Assembly (NCBI GenBank): GCA_024398495.1
Contig: JAKSJA010000004.1
Coordinates: forward strand, 1 to 64,000
From: Bacteroidaceae bacterium
GTDB taxonomy: Bacteria > Bacteroidota > Bacteroidia > Bacteroidales > Bacteroidaceae
Length of the DNA stretch: 64,000 bases
Direction of reading: 5' to 3'
Of this stretch, positions 1-10,100 are shown piece after piece. The notes beneath the pieces are model-generated. The model had not been told where the DNA came from. It did no database searches and saw only the letters and a list, made by a program, of their open reading frames with translations. Position numbers and translations under genes: made by a program. Each line of letters starts with the position of its first letter. The stretch's first letter is position 1.

Positions 1-141
1 ACCGTCAGCTTCTGCTGTGCGAATCGTTCCGTAAACAACGATGTCAGCAAAATCAGTTGTCTCGTTCTTAGTGTCATCATCGCTGCAAGCAGTGAAGCCA
101 AGTGCTACAGCCAAAAGTCCGAAAATAAATATCTTTTTCAT
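1..141 (-). CDS. Amidohydrolase-family lipoprotein, N-terminal 47 codons only (cut by the window edge)
   Basis: The ATG is at 141 on the minus strand and the frame stays open to the window edge. The 47 visible residues begin with a lipoprotein signal: Met-Lys-Lys, a hydrophobic stretch, then FTAC followed by SDDD, which in Bacteroidales fits an exported lipoprotein. The rest (DFADIVVYGTIRTAEADG) matches the N-terminus of the complete amidohydrolase just upstream at 212-1906. The first 55 bases of the window are identical to 1838-1892. This is therefore a tandem paralogue whose product is predicted to be membrane-anchored, whereas the complete copy has no signal peptide. The 70 bp between the two genes shows no promoter I can recognise, so co-transcription is likely. 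The catalytic part lies outside the window. Confidence 0.8.
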   Translation of the reverse strand, partial: MKKIFIFGLLAVALGFTACSDDDTKNETTDFADIVVYGTIRTAEADG

Positions 142-211
142 AATCACTTCTTTAAATAATACATAATTTTAATCTTTTATCTCTATTGAAGTTTCTGTCT
201 GCTTATTCCGT

Positions 212-1906
212 TTACTTGTTGCCATATACTTTTTCGCCCTCGAAGTATGTGGCTACGACCTTAGCATTGTGGATATCGGTTACAGCACATTCGAATACGT
301 CCTTGTCAACAAGCAGGAAGTCGGCATATTTGCCTACCTTGATGCTTCCTCTTTCTGTCTCGCACTGCATCTGGTATGCTCCGTTGATAGTGAGTGCCTG
401 TAGGGCTTGTTCGCGAGTGATGAGTTCCTCTGTCCACCAAGGTCTGGTGTATCTGCCTGACTCTCCCGGATAAGGAGCACTACCGGTGACGGCTATCTCC
501 ATAATTCCGAAAGGATCGTATGGCGAGCCGGATGTGGCAGGGAAGTCACAATGTGAAGTCATAACGATTCCATTGTCGAAATATGACTTCATCGGATAGG
601 ATTTCCATGATACGCTTGCCGGAGTAACCGACCTGACCTGTTCCCACACTTCGTCCGGAAGGACGTGCCAAAGCATGCCGCTGACCACAACGATATCATT
701 GTCGGCTACCCTCTGGAAATCTTCCTGCGGCATATTACGTACGTGTACCAGAGTATTCCTGGCTTCTTTCGTTCCATTTGTTACAAATGCATTGACACAA
801 CGATGCACTGCTCCGTCGCCCATTGTATGGATATGCATGGTAAGCCCTTGTGCATTGGCTTTGCCAGTGATATATGTCACTTCGTCCTCTTCCCAGTTGG
901 CAATGCCAGGGTGTCCGTCTGGATAAGGCTCCATGGTCAGGCCTGTGCCGCCTTCTACTGTTCCGTCAATGAAAAGCTTGACATAATTGGCGTTGACGTG
1001 TCCCTTTGTGTATTTCTTGCCTTCTACCGCTTTGACAAGTTCGGCATCTATGTCATCACAGGAACTGTCGAATTCGTACGTCATTCCGAGAAGCATGTTC
1101 AGTTTACCGGCAGCATCAAGTTTGTTTGCCACTTCATAATAACGAGGAGTGCCGAAGAAGTTCGACCAGCCATCCATATACGACACGTATCCGTTGGCAA
1201 GCAGCATCTGCTGGGCCGTCAAAGTTGCTTGAACGGTAGCATCCTCTGTAAGAATCTCATCAAAGTTGAGACCTCTGTTGCGCACGTATGCGACTGCCTG
1301 TTCCAGAAGGAGCCCGTCTGGTTTTCCGTTGGCATCCATACATATCTTTCCTCCCCGAATTTCACCCTTGAGAATATTGCCTTCGGCATCGATGATTCCT
1401 GCATTACGCAGGCATACGGAATTGGAAAGACTCTTGTGTCCTTCGGAATCGTGGATAAAGACCGCCACATCAGGGCAGACGGCATCAAGCTGTTCACGTG
1501 TTGGCATTCCCTGAGCAAGGAAGGTGAAATAATTCCAACCGAAGCCAAAGATGCAAGACTTGCCTTTCTTTTTTGCATCAGCATAGGCAAGTTTCAACTT
1601 CTCAAAGAAGGAATCAACGCCATCGTTCAGCGGATCAAGTGTCAGTCCGCCCATAAATTCAAGCGAGAGCCCCTGCAGGTAATGTGCATGCCCTTCGAAA
1701 CATCCTGGCATCACCATTCCCTTTCCTGTATGGTCAATAACCTCGGTAACACCTTCTTTGATGAAATCTTTTACACTGGCTTTGTCGCCTACATAGATAA
1801 ACTTTCCGTCCTTGATTGCCAATGCCTCGGCAACCTGACCGTCAGCTTCTGCTGTGCGAATCGTTCCGTAAACAACGATGTCAGCAAAATCAATTGTCTT
1901 GTTCAT
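212..1906 (-). CDS. Amidohydrolase family protein (YtcJ-like metal-dependent hydrolase)
   Basis: This is a metal-dependent hydrolase of the amidohydrolase_3/YtcJ type; members hydrolyse amide-like or ring bonds, and the substrate cannot be read from sequence. The metal-binding HxH motif appears as GHAH about 75 residues in, after PGCFE. Later there are a conserved HIHTMGDGAVH segment, HVRNM and SHCDFP, and the family ending with GKYADFLLVD. The length of about 564 residues is normal. I chose the ATG at 1906 (MNKTIDFAD) because it aligns with the paralogue; in-frame ATGs at 1918 and 1954 exist, the last overlapping the upstream membrane-protein gene. There is no signal peptide, so the product is probably cytoplasmic, unlike its lipoprotein paralogue at 1-141. 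Confidence 0.85.
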   Translation of the reverse strand: MNKTIDFADIVVYGTIRTAEADGQVAEALAIKDGKFIYVGDKASVKDFIKEGVTEVIDHTGKGMVMPGCFEGHAHYLQGLSLEFMGGLTLDPLNDGVDSFFEKLKLAYADAKKKGKSCIFGFGWNYFTFLAQGMPTREQLDAVCPDVAVFIHDSEGHKSLSNSVCLRNAGIIDAEGNILKGEIRGGKICMDANGKPDGLLLEQAVAYVRNRGLNFDEILTEDATVQATLTAQQMLLANGYVSYMDGWSNFFGTPRYYEVANKLDAAGKLNMLLGMTYEFDSSCDDIDAELVKAVEGKKYTKGHVNANYVKLFIDGTVEGGTGLTMEPYPDGHPGIANWEEDEVTYITGKANAQGLTMHIHTMGDGAVHRCVNAFVTNGTKEARNTLVHVRNMPQEDFQRVADNDIVVVSGMLWHVLPDEVWEQVRSVTPASVSWKSYPMKSYFDNGIVMTSHCDFPATSGSPYDPFGIMEIAVTGSAPYPGESGRYTRPWWTEELITREQALQALTINGAYQMQCETERGSIKVGKYADFLLVDKDVFECAVTDIHNAKVVATYFEGEKVYGNK

Positions 1907-1940
1907 ATCTATTGTCATTTCGTATGTTATTTTATCAGAT

Positions 1941-2495
1941 TCATTTTGCCTCATTCTCTTTTTTCAGGAAACGAATATCGAAGATATATTCAATTAGAAG
2001 AATGATAAACCATATATACATTACCACCGTCTCCCAATAGTCGGAAACCTTCCGGGTATCGTCGCCCATTGATATTGTCAGCATGATGATGCTTATTCCC
2101 ACACAAGTCAATATAACAAGGTTTGCTGTTTCGACAATAGCGGTAAAGGTGCGGAAACGAACAAGTGATTTTTTGTTTCGTGCATATACCATCCAACCTG
2201 CAACAATGAAAACGAGGAGTCCAACAATCCTCTGCAACTCATATTTCCAAAAGACAGATTTATGTTCTGTGACTGTTGCAATACTATCCCAATCGTACCA
2301 CGTTCCGATATTTGATGGGAGATAGTCATAATTTGTATATACGAGATAAGAGTCAACGAGGATTGCTATTACTGACATTACAATCGCAAGCACCAAACGG
2401 TTTCTTATTCCCTTTGCGTTACGTCCCGACATCCCCTTTGCCATAGGGGCCAAAATTTGCTGAAAGAACTTATATATATGAATAGGAGAAATCAT
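1941..2495 (-). CDS. Uncharacterised four-helix membrane protein
   Basis: I do not recognise a family. The 184-residue product has four hydrophobic segments: LVLAIVMSVIAILVDSYLVY, then IVGLLVFIVAGWMVYA, LVILTCVGISIIMLTI and VVMYIWFIILLIEYIF. It ends in a charged tail (RFLKKENEAK). A basic stretch (RNAKGIRNR) precedes the first helix, which suggests a cytoplasmic N-terminus. The true start could be the Met at 2444 or 2432, since the residues before MAKGMSGRN look unlike a conserved N-terminus. It is immediately upstream of the amidohydrolase and probably co-transcribed with it. A hairpin with a four-base loop at 2529-2551 lies between this gene and pgk but has no T run. Confidence 0.6.
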   Translation of the reverse strand: MISPIHIYKFFQQILAPMAKGMSGRNAKGIRNRLVLAIVMSVIAILVDSYLVYTNYDYLPSNIGTWYDWDSIATVTEHKSVFWKYELQRIVGLLVFIVAGWMVYARNKKSLVRFRTFTAIVETANLVILTCVGISIIMLTISMGDDTRKVSDYWETVVMYIWFIILLIEYIFDIRFLKKENEAK

Positions 2496-2617
2496 ACGCG
2501 TATTCCTTTTATCATAGTCTCATTCTCTAACACTTTGCTTTTGCAAGTGTTCAGGGAGACAATGTTTGAAGTGCTTTGTTTCCGCACAACTAACCGTTAC
2601 ACATTTTTTACCAATTT

Positions 2618-3865
2618 TTATTCCTGTACGGCTGCAACACCCGGAAGCACTTTGCCTTCTATTGCTTCAAGCAGCGCACCACCGCCAGTAGAGATGTAGG
2701 ACACCTTGTCAACCATGTTGAACTTGTTGATACAAGCCACAGAGTCGCCACCACCAATGAGAGAGAAAGCACCGTTTGCCGTTGCCACAGCGATAGCCTC
2801 AGCAACAGCCTTGCTACCAGCAGAGAACGTGTCGAATTCGAAGACACCGGCAGGACCATTCCACAAGATAGTCTTTGCTGACTCGATGACAGAAGCGAAA
2901 GCCTTGCGAGTCTCAGGACCAATGTCCATACCCTCCCATCCGTCAGGAATATCGTTGGCAGGGATGACCTGTGTATTACAGTCATTACTGAAGTCGTCAC
3001 CACAGACAGAGTCCGTAGCCAATACAAGGTTTACACCCTTGTCCTTTGCCATCTGCTTGATTTCAAGAGCAAGATCCAGTTTATCTTCTTCACAGATAGA
3101 CTTACCGATTTTACCACCTTCAGCCTTCTTGAAAGTATAAGTCATTCCACCACAGAGGATGAGGTTATCCACCTTGTCCATAAGGTTTTCGATGATACCA
3201 ATCTTCGTGCTTACCTTCGAGCCACCCATGATGGCAGTGAAAGGACGCTTTATGTTTTTCAGCACATTGTCAACGGCAGCCACCTCTTTCTCCATCAGCA
3301 GTCCCAACATCTTGCTGTCCTTGTCGAAGAAGTCAGCGACAACAGCCGTAGAAGCATGACGGCGGTGAGCAGTACCGAAAGCATCGTTCACATAGCAGTC
3401 TGCATAAGAAGCCAGCGTCTTTGAAAACTCCTTCTGACTTGCCTTCATGGCAGCCTTAGCCTCATCATATTTAGGATCATCTTTTTCAATTCCGACAGGC
3501 TTACCTTCTTCTTCAGGATAGAAGCGGAGGTTTTCGAGCAGCAGAGCCTCGCCCGGTTTCAGAGCGTCAGCCATAGCCTTTGCCTTAGCACAGTCATCGC
3601 AGAACAGGACATCAACACCGAGAGCCTTGCTCACAGCAGGAACAATCTGCTTCAGCGACATCTTGGCATTCACCTTACCCTTCGGTTTACCCATGTGTGA
3701 CATGATAATCTCAGCACCTCCATTCTCAAGGATGTGTTTCAGAGTAGGCACAGCCCCGCGGATGCGAGTATCGTCTGTTATGTTTCCATTTTCATCAAGA
3801 GGCACGTTGAAATCCACGCGTACCAAAGCCTTCTTACCGGCAAAATCATAATTACTGAATTTCAT
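2618..3865 (-). CDS. pgk: Phosphoglycerate kinase
   Basis: Cytoplasmic glycolytic enzyme transferring phosphate between 1,3-bisphosphoglycerate and ADP. The 415-residue length is that of the family. The N-terminal substrate lobe shows [19 protein letters not shown] and [10 protein letters not shown]. The hinge and C-terminal nucleotide lobe show [34 protein letters not shown] and the phosphate-binding GGGDSVACI. The ATG at 3865 gives the standard N-terminus ([16 protein letters not shown]). The gene is transcribed alone, divergently from the sigma factor gene, from a very clear promoter at 3905-3935. Confidence 0.98.
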   Translation of the reverse strand: MKFSNYDFAGKKALVRVDFNVPLDENGNITDDTRIRGAVPTLKHILENGGAEIIMSHMGKPKGKVNAKMSLKQIVPAVSKALGVDVLFCDDCAKAKAMADALKPGEALLLENLRFYPEEEGKPVGIEKDDPKYDEAKAAMKASQKEFSKTLASYADCYVNDAFGTAHRRHASTAVVADFFDKDSKMLGLLMEKEVAAVDNVLKNIKRPFTAIMGGSKVSTKIGIIENLMDKVDNLILCGGMTYTFKKAEGGKIGKSICEEDKLDLALEIKQMAKDKGVNLVLATDSVCGDDFSNDCNTQVIPANDIPDGWEGMDIGPETRKAFASVIESAKTILWNGPAGVFEFDTFSAGSKAVAEAIAVATANGAFSLIGGGDSVACINKFNMVDKVSYISTGGGALLEAIEGKVLPGVAAVQE

Positions 3866-3904
3866 AATATCTATATGTTTAGAGTTTTATTTTCAATATC
3901 GCCA

Positions 3905-3935
3905 CAAAGATACATCATTTTTTCAAATAAACAAA
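3905..3935 (-). promoter_or_regulatory. Bacteroidetes-type promoter of pgk
   Basis: Read on the minus strand the sequence is TTTG (3935-3932), 19 bases, then TATCTTTG (3912-3905). This fits the Bacteroidetes primary-sigma consensus TTTG-N19/20-TAnnTTTG exactly. Transcription would start near 3898, giving a leader of about 30 bases before the pgk ATG. Confidence 0.8.
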
Positions 3936-4019
3936 CAACTCGCAGCACGAGTAATGTATATCAGAAGCCGTAATTGTAAATAAAAGTTAAAGTTTTTCCA
4001 CACCGATTGTTTTTTTTCA

Positions 4020-4027
4020 TATTTTTG
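4020..4027 (+). promoter_or_regulatory. -7 element (TAnnTTTG) upstream of the primary sigma factor gene
   Basis: TATTTTTG at 4020-4027 fits the -7 consensus. The -33 region is T-rich without a clean TTTG. The predicted start near 4034 gives a leader of about 150 nt that contains both tandem repeat tracts at 4047-4147. Confidence 0.6.
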
Positions 4028-4046
4028 CACACCATTTTAAAAGGAC

Positions 4047-4147
4047 GAAGGTAAAGAAGGTAAAGAGGGTAAAGAAGGTAAAGAGGGTAAAACCGTATAA
4101 CCGTATAACCGTATAACCGTAAAACCGTATAACCGTATAACCGTAAA
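4047..4147 (+). repeat. Two adjoining short tandem repeat tracts in the sigma-factor leader
   Basis: Five 9-bp units (GAAGGTAAA or GAGGGTAAA) fill 4047-4091. Directly after them, seven 8-bp units (ACCGTATA, with the variant ACCGTAAA at units 4 and 7) fill 4092-4147. Both tracts lie between the likely transcription start and the ATG at 4188. There is no start codon within them on the plus strand, so they are leader sequence and not coding. Confidence 0.92.
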
Positions 4148-4187
4148 AGGTCTAAGGATAACACATAAACATATAAAAGTTCAGGCA

Positions 4188-5063
4188 ATGAGGCAGTTAA
4201 AGATTCAGAAAAGTATTACCAACAGAACGAGTGAGGCTCTTGACAAATACCTTGTTGAGATTGGTCATGCTCCTCTCATAAGCATTGAGGAGGAGATAGA
4301 ACTGGCACAGAAGATAAGGAAAGGTGGACGCGAAGGCGAAAGAGCAAAAAACAAACTGGTGGAATCGAACCTCCGATTTGTGGTGTCTGTTGCAAAGCAG
4401 TATCAGCATCAGGGTCTGTCGCTAACCGACCTTATCGACGAGGGCAACATTGGTCTGATAAAGGCTGCACAGAAATTTGACGAGACCCGTGGCTTCAAAT
4501 TCATATCATACGCCGTATGGTGGATACGTCAGAGTATTCTTCAAGCCATTGCCGAACAGAGCCGCATAGTACGTCTGCCTCTGAACCAAGTTGGCTCTTT
4601 GAACAAGCTAAATCATGAGATAAATAAGTTTGAGCAAGAACACCAGCGCCGTCCTTCCATTCAAGAATTGTCGGACGCCGTGAAAGTGGACGAGGAGAAG
4701 GTGGCCCAGTCACTGACGGCTGACGGTCATCAGGTGAGTATTGATGCTCCTTTCCAGGAAGGTGAGGAGAATTGTATGCTTGATGTGATGCCAAGTCCTG
4801 AAGACACGCGTTCTGACAGAATTGTGGAACACGAGAGTATGGCGATGGAATTGGATTCCGTACTCAGGAAAGTGCTCAAGGACAGGGAGGTAACGATAAT
4901 AAAGGAGTGTTTCGGTCTTGATGGAGAGAACGAAAAAGGTCTTGAAGAGATTGGTGCCGAGATGCAACTCACTCGTGAACGTGTGCGACAGATAAGAGAA
5001 AAGAGTATTCAGAAACTGCGCGAGTCGGGGAACATCAAGATATTGAAAAAATACCTCGGATAA
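4188..5063 (+). CDS. rpoD: Primary (housekeeping) sigma factor of RNA polymerase, sigma-70 family
   Basis: Directs RNA polymerase to the TTTG/TAnnTTTG promoters seen throughout this window. The 291 residues contain region 1.2 (about 12-45), region 2 (52-125) with the -10 recognition stretch YAVWWIRQSI at 109-118, region 3 (about 130-200) and region 4 (215-285) with the helix-turn-helix GAEMQLTRERVRQIREKS. Region 1.1 is absent, so the protein is about half the length of E. coli sigma-70, as is known for the Bacteroidetes primary sigma. The ATG at 4188 gives the family N-terminus MRQLKIQKSI. The next gene starts 8 bp downstream. The leader carries the tandem repeats described separately. Confidence 0.95.
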   Translation: MRQLKIQKSITNRTSEALDKYLVEIGHAPLISIEEEIELAQKIRKGGREGERAKNKLVESNLRFVVSVAKQYQHQGLSLTDLIDEGNIGLIKAAQKFDETRGFKFISYAVWWIRQSILQAIAEQSRIVRLPLNQVGSLNKLNHEINKFEQEHQRRPSIQELSDAVKVDEEKVAQSLTADGHQVSIDAPFQEGEENCMLDVMPSPEDTRSDRIVEHESMAMELDSVLRKVLKDREVTIIKECFGLDGENEKGLEEIGAEMQLTRERVRQIREKSIQKLRESGNIKILKKYLG

Positions 5064-5071
5064 AAAAGAAC

Positions 5072-7102
5072 TTGAGAAACTTAAATTATTATAGTAAGAT
5101 TTTATTGTTTGTAGGTATGATTGCGATCATGCCTACAAATGTTTTTGCGAAAAAGGATGCCGATACGCAGTTGCTCATACAGAAGATATACGACTACCCA
5201 AAGAGTCTCCATCCTCTGGACAGGGATACCATCGTATCAAATACATACATTAGATACGACATTGACACGCAACAGCGCAATGTCCTCATGTGGCTCATCC
5301 CGAACATGTACCCGTATGCAAAAGACGAGAAGAAGAATGTCGGTGAGAGTTACAACCGTGCGACATACTATTTCAGTAACGGGGAGGATATACGTTTCAA
5401 CATAGAGCCTTATGCAACAATAAAGACAAATTCCCACGGCAGTAGTGACGGGGTGAAAGCAGTGATGACTTACATCTCGCCATTCATATACAATGAGTGT
5501 ATGATTTCCGAACATCTTTTGTCGCCGTTCAATGAAGCCAACAGAAAATACTACAGGTACGAGATATCGAACACCAACGAGGACATAACGACTATTCATT
5601 TCAAGCCATTCTGCAAGAACACGCAGTTGGTAAGCGGTCTGGCAGAGGTAAACAACAAGAACGGACAAGTGCTGATATGCGAGATGTATTTTGAATATGA
5701 CATGATGTCGATGACCATGACGGTGGAACAGGGAAGAGAGGGTGTCCGCTCTCTATTGCCAGACGTCTGCTACATAAAGTCACGGTTTAACATTCTCGGC
5801 AACAAACAGAAGTGCATGTATATGGCACATTACAACCAGTTGCAGGAGTTTGATGAAGACGAAGAAGACATTGCTGACGAGCGAACTGTCATTACGAAGT
5901 ACAGGCCGATAGAATTATCCGCATGGGAAGAAGATGTATATGCAGAGTATGACAGGATACAGAATGGACAGGACACGGTATATACCCAAAAAAGAAGCAA
6001 GTTTAGACAATGGATTGATGATGTGGGTGAAAGCATGGTGAAGACACAGCACGTAGAGGTGGGAAATACAGATATGAGTCTGTCGCCGATTGCCAACATC
6101 TTCGGATTCGACTACAGCCGCAGAAGAGGACTTTCGTACTCTATGGAAGCAAACCTGTTTTATAACATTTCACAAAATAAAAGTCTGTCACTCTGTACTG
6201 AGTTCGGCATAAACTTCAAGATACCGCAGTTCTTTTATAGGATACCGCTGTCGTTTATCTACAACCGGAAGAAAGAAGGCAAACTTACACTTGAGGTAGC
6301 CAACGGCAACAGGATAGTAAACAGTAGCATCATCGATGACATAAAGAATACAGGAACAATACCAGAGATAAGCGACCAAGACCTGTTCAAGAATTTTACA
6401 TTACAAATATCCAATACTAACAGGATAGCACACAATGTGAACATGACAATAGGTGCAAACTATTACAGGCGCATTGCTGTAGATGAAGACTTCTACAAGT
6501 CATTCAACAAGCCATCCCGTTTCTACACCTTTGCACCGAATATACAGATGGACTACAGGCTATGGGACAGAGGTCCTTTGCTGAGCATCAACTACGAGCA
6601 GGGCATTGAGGCTCTGGGATGCGACATCACATATTCGAGATTCGAGGCTGACGGCAAGTGGAAGATGAATCTCAACAAGCTGCGCATACTATCGTTAAGG
6701 CTTGGCACAGGAACCTTCTTCGACAGGTCACAGACATATTTCGTTGAATATCAGAACTTCCATGAAAACAATCTGCCAGAACGATGGCATGACGAGTGGA
6801 GCGGTAACTTTCAGTTACTGAACTCACAATACTATAATATCTCGAAATATTATGTCAGGGCAAACGCGACATACGAGTCGCCATTGATATTCCTCTATCG
6901 TCTGCCATTGGTGGGGCGGTACGTAGAAGCGGAAAGAGCATATCTGAACATACTTACCGTGGAAGACCTGCACCCATACGTGGAGATAGGGTACGGATTT
7001 ACTAACAGACTATTCTCGTGTGCCATATATACCAATATGATACATGGGAAATTTGATGAGATAGGGTTTAACTTAACATTGGAATTATTTGATGAATGGT
7101 AA
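5072..7102 (+). CDS. Exported outer-membrane-type protein, DUF5686-like
   Basis: The 676-residue product starts with a signal peptide (YYSKILLFVGMIAIMPTNVFA, then KKD). The body shows stretches seen in DUF5686 proteins of Bacteroidetes (YRYEI, then a segment ending QLVSGLAEV, then NGQVLICEMYFEYD). The C-terminal half alternates aromatic and polar residues in a way that suggests a beta-barrel and ends FNLTLELFDEW, with an aromatic terminus typical of barrel proteins. The family match is from memory and moderate. The only start that keeps the signal peptide is TTG at 5072; the first in-frame ATG at 5117 would remove most of it. The last codons overlap the next gene by 11 bp, so the two are probably translated together. 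Confidence 0.6.
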   Translation: MRNLNYYSKILLFVGMIAIMPTNVFAKKDADTQLLIQKIYDYPKSLHPLDRDTIVSNTYIRYDIDTQQRNVLMWLIPNMYPYAKDEKKNVGESYNRATYYFSNGEDIRFNIEPYATIKTNSHGSSDGVKAVMTYISPFIYNECMISEHLLSPFNEANRKYYRYEISNTNEDITTIHFKPFCKNTQLVSGLAEVNNKNGQVLICEMYFEYDMMSMTMTVEQGREGVRSLLPDVCYIKSRFNILGNKQKCMYMAHYNQLQEFDEDEEDIADERTVITKYRPIELSAWEEDVYAEYDRIQNGQDTVYTQKRSKFRQWIDDVGESMVKTQHVEVGNTDMSLSPIANIFGFDYSRRRGLSYSMEANLFYNISQNKSLSLCTEFGINFKIPQFFYRIPLSFIYNRKKEGKLTLEVANGNRIVNSSIIDDIKNTGTIPEISDQDLFKNFTLQISNTNRIAHNVNMTIGANYYRRIAVDEDFYKSFNKPSRFYTFAPNIQMDYRLWDRGPLLSINYEQGIEALGCDITYSRFEADGKWKMNLNKLRILSLRLGTGTFFDRSQTYFVEYQNFHENNLPERWHDEWSGNFQLLNSQYYNISKYYVRANATYESPLIFLYRLPLVGRYVEAERAYLNILTVEDLHPYVEIGYGFTNRLFSCAIYTNMIHGKFDEIGFNLTLELFDEW

Positions 7103-10100
7103 AGAAAGTACACCTCTGGTAGTATATAAAGCCAGTGCTGGCAGCGGAAAGACATTCCGACTCGCGGTGGAATACATCAAACTCCTGATTGATGATCCGG
7201 AGAGTTACAAGCATATCCTTGCCGTGACCTTTACAAACAAGGCAACGGAAGAGATGAAGATGCGAATACTGAGTCAATTGTACGGGATAGCAAAGGGTCT
7301 TCCTTCTTCCAACAAATATGTGGAGGCTATCAAGCAAGGTATTACAATAGACGACACCATGCTACGGGCGAAAGCAGGACAGGCACTGAAAAACCTTCTG
7401 CACAACTACAGTTATTTCCATGTAGAAACCATTGACTCTTTCTTCCAAACCGTCCTGAAAAACCTTGCACGGGAATTAGATCTCTCACCAAACCTGAAAA
7501 TAGACCTCAATGACACAAAGGTAAAAAATGATGCCGTTGACCTGCTCATAAAAGAACTTGACAATGACGAGGCGACTCTGCAGCAAATAATGAAGTTTGT
7601 GGAGGAGAACATTGCCGAAGACAAAGGATGGAACGTAATAAATAAAATCAAAGATTTCGGCAATACCATATTCAAGGATTTCTATAAGGAGAACAGTGAC
7701 GATATAAGCCTGTCAATTACAAAAGTTCCTGAACTGAAAGAAAAACTCAATACCATCGTTCGAGAGTTCGAGGAACAGATGAAACAGTTTGCCCAAGATT
7801 TTGATAGATATTTCGGAAACGAAGAAATAAAGGGCAAAAATAACATCCGTAATTACTATAAAAACATACAGGACGGGAAATTCAGGACAAAAGACCTCAT
7901 AAAGAATTATGTCACGAAGGTTCTGGATGATGAGAATGCCATAGCACATGAACTGACGCTACGGTGCGAAGAATACCGCAATGCACACATCTGCAAATAT
8001 CTATCAGCAGCAGCCGTCCTACCCTATCTAAACCAACTAACGCTATTGCAGAAGATAGAAAACAAGATAAGGATTTTGAACAATGATGCAAACCGTTTCC
8101 TACTCAGCGACACTCAGAACATACTGATGAAAATCATCGACGGAAGCGATGCCCCGTTCATATATGAAAAGATAGGCACACGCATCAGCCATATAATGAT
8201 TGATGAATTTCAGGACACCAGCGTGATACAGTGGAAGAACTTCAAAGTGCTTCTTGATGACTGCATGTCACGTGCTGAGAAGTTGTCGCTTATCGTGGGA
8301 GATGTGAAACAGAGCATCTACCGTTGGCGTTCCGGCGACTGGCGTCTATTGCATAATATCCAGCATCAATATGACAGAGAGAGCATACAGATTAAATCCC
8401 TCAACACCAACTACCGTTCAGAACAGAACATAGTGACATTCAACAATGCCTTTTTCCAAAATGCCATTCAGCTGACTTCCGATGACATCCAACAAGCATA
8501 CGAAGATATCGAACAGACAGCAAACAAACAAGATGGGAAAGGATATGTAAGAATATCATTCGTAGAAGGAGATGAGGAAAGAAGCAACGAGGATGTGCAA
8601 CTGCAAAAGATTTACGACACCATCACAGAACTGAAGTCACAAGGTGCCGAAGAGAAGGACATCACATTGCTGTTGCGTACAAACGGTAAGATAGCACTCA
8701 TCGCCCAATGGTTTGCAGAAAATCATCCTGAGATAAAGATTATCTCTGATGAAGCGTTCAAACTGTCCGCATCGGTGGCAGTCTGCATAATGATTCATGC
8801 GTTTGCATATCTCATTCATAATGATGACATCTCACTGGCATATCTGACAAAACACCGGAAGGAGCAAGTTGACATATTCCTGCAACAACAGGAAGAGTTA
8901 TCATCGCTCCCACTCTATGATATGGCAGAACGCCTTTTCCGTATCTTCGAATTTGACACCATGCAAGATGAAAATGCATTCCTCTGTGCGTTCTTTGACT
9001 ATCTGCTGGACTTTGTCAAGAACAATCCTGCTGACATAAGGCTTTTCTTAAAAGAATGGGAGAACAACATCTGTGAGAAGAACATACAGGTTGATGAGGT
9101 GGAAGGTATAAGAATTATGACGATACACAAAAGCAAGGGGCTGGAATTTGACAACGTCATCATACCTTTCTGCGATTGGAAAGCTGGAAGAACAAATCTT
9201 CTGTGGGTGAATACTGACGGAAAGGAACTTGTAGAAGATATTCCTATCGTGCCTGTCAACAATTCTGCCTCATTGACGGAAACAATATTCTGCAAAGACT
9301 ATGAAGAAGAAAGTATGCAAAATACTGTCGATGACCTCAACATGCTATATGTAGCATTCACACGAGCATCAAAAAATCTTTTTGTCATCTGCAAGAAAAA
9401 ATATAAAACGGACGAGATTACATCAACGATAAATTCCGCCATACAAGGCATCAGTTTCATGACACATACTGGTGACGAATACAAATACGGAACGATTACC
9501 ACATCAACAAAGGTCGGTGAGCATGAAAATGATGACAATATCTTTTCACAGCAACCGGAAACAATGCATATTGATGTGACCAACTCTGCATTCATACCAG
9601 AATTCCGAGAGAGCAATGCAAGCAATTATTTCAATAAAGAGGAAGAAGCTGAAGGAGAAAAGCTGAATGATGACAATATGCGGCAAAAAGGGATATTACT
9701 GCACAATCTACTGTCTGAAATAGAATATCTCAACGATGCTGACAAGGTATTAGACAGATATGCCATTGAAGGACTGTTTGGGCAAGACATCAGCCGACAG
9801 GAAGCCGAAAAAGTCATCAATACAATAAAAGGGAGCAAACTGTTGAGCGGATGGTTTTCTGACAGTTGGAGAGTATTCAATGAACGCGAAATCATCAAAA
9901 AGAATGACGCAGGGGAAGGAAGTGCCATAAAGCATCGGTGCGACAGGGTGATATACAATGACAATGAGACTATCGTCATAGATTTCAAATTCGGTCTCCC
10001 AGAAAAGAGATATATAAGACAGGTGAGAGAATACATAACCCTATTGCAACAGATAGGATTCAAGAACGTCAAAGGCTATCTATGGTATGCCAGCACGGAT

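Noticed and set aside
665..2005. 446-codon open frame on the plus strand
   Set aside because: It lies antisense to the amidohydrolase, which has clear family motifs. The translation is Cys/His/Phe-rich without any recognisable domain.
2529..2551. Terminator of pgk
   Set aside because: A good hairpin (AACACTT(T)GC/GCAAGTGTT) exists but no T run follows on the minus strand, so I list it only in the neighbouring gene's text.
3961..4188. 75-codon minus-strand frame over the sigma-factor leader
   Set aside because: It is a translation of the 8- and 9-bp tandem repeats and gives a low-complexity Leu/Tyr peptide.
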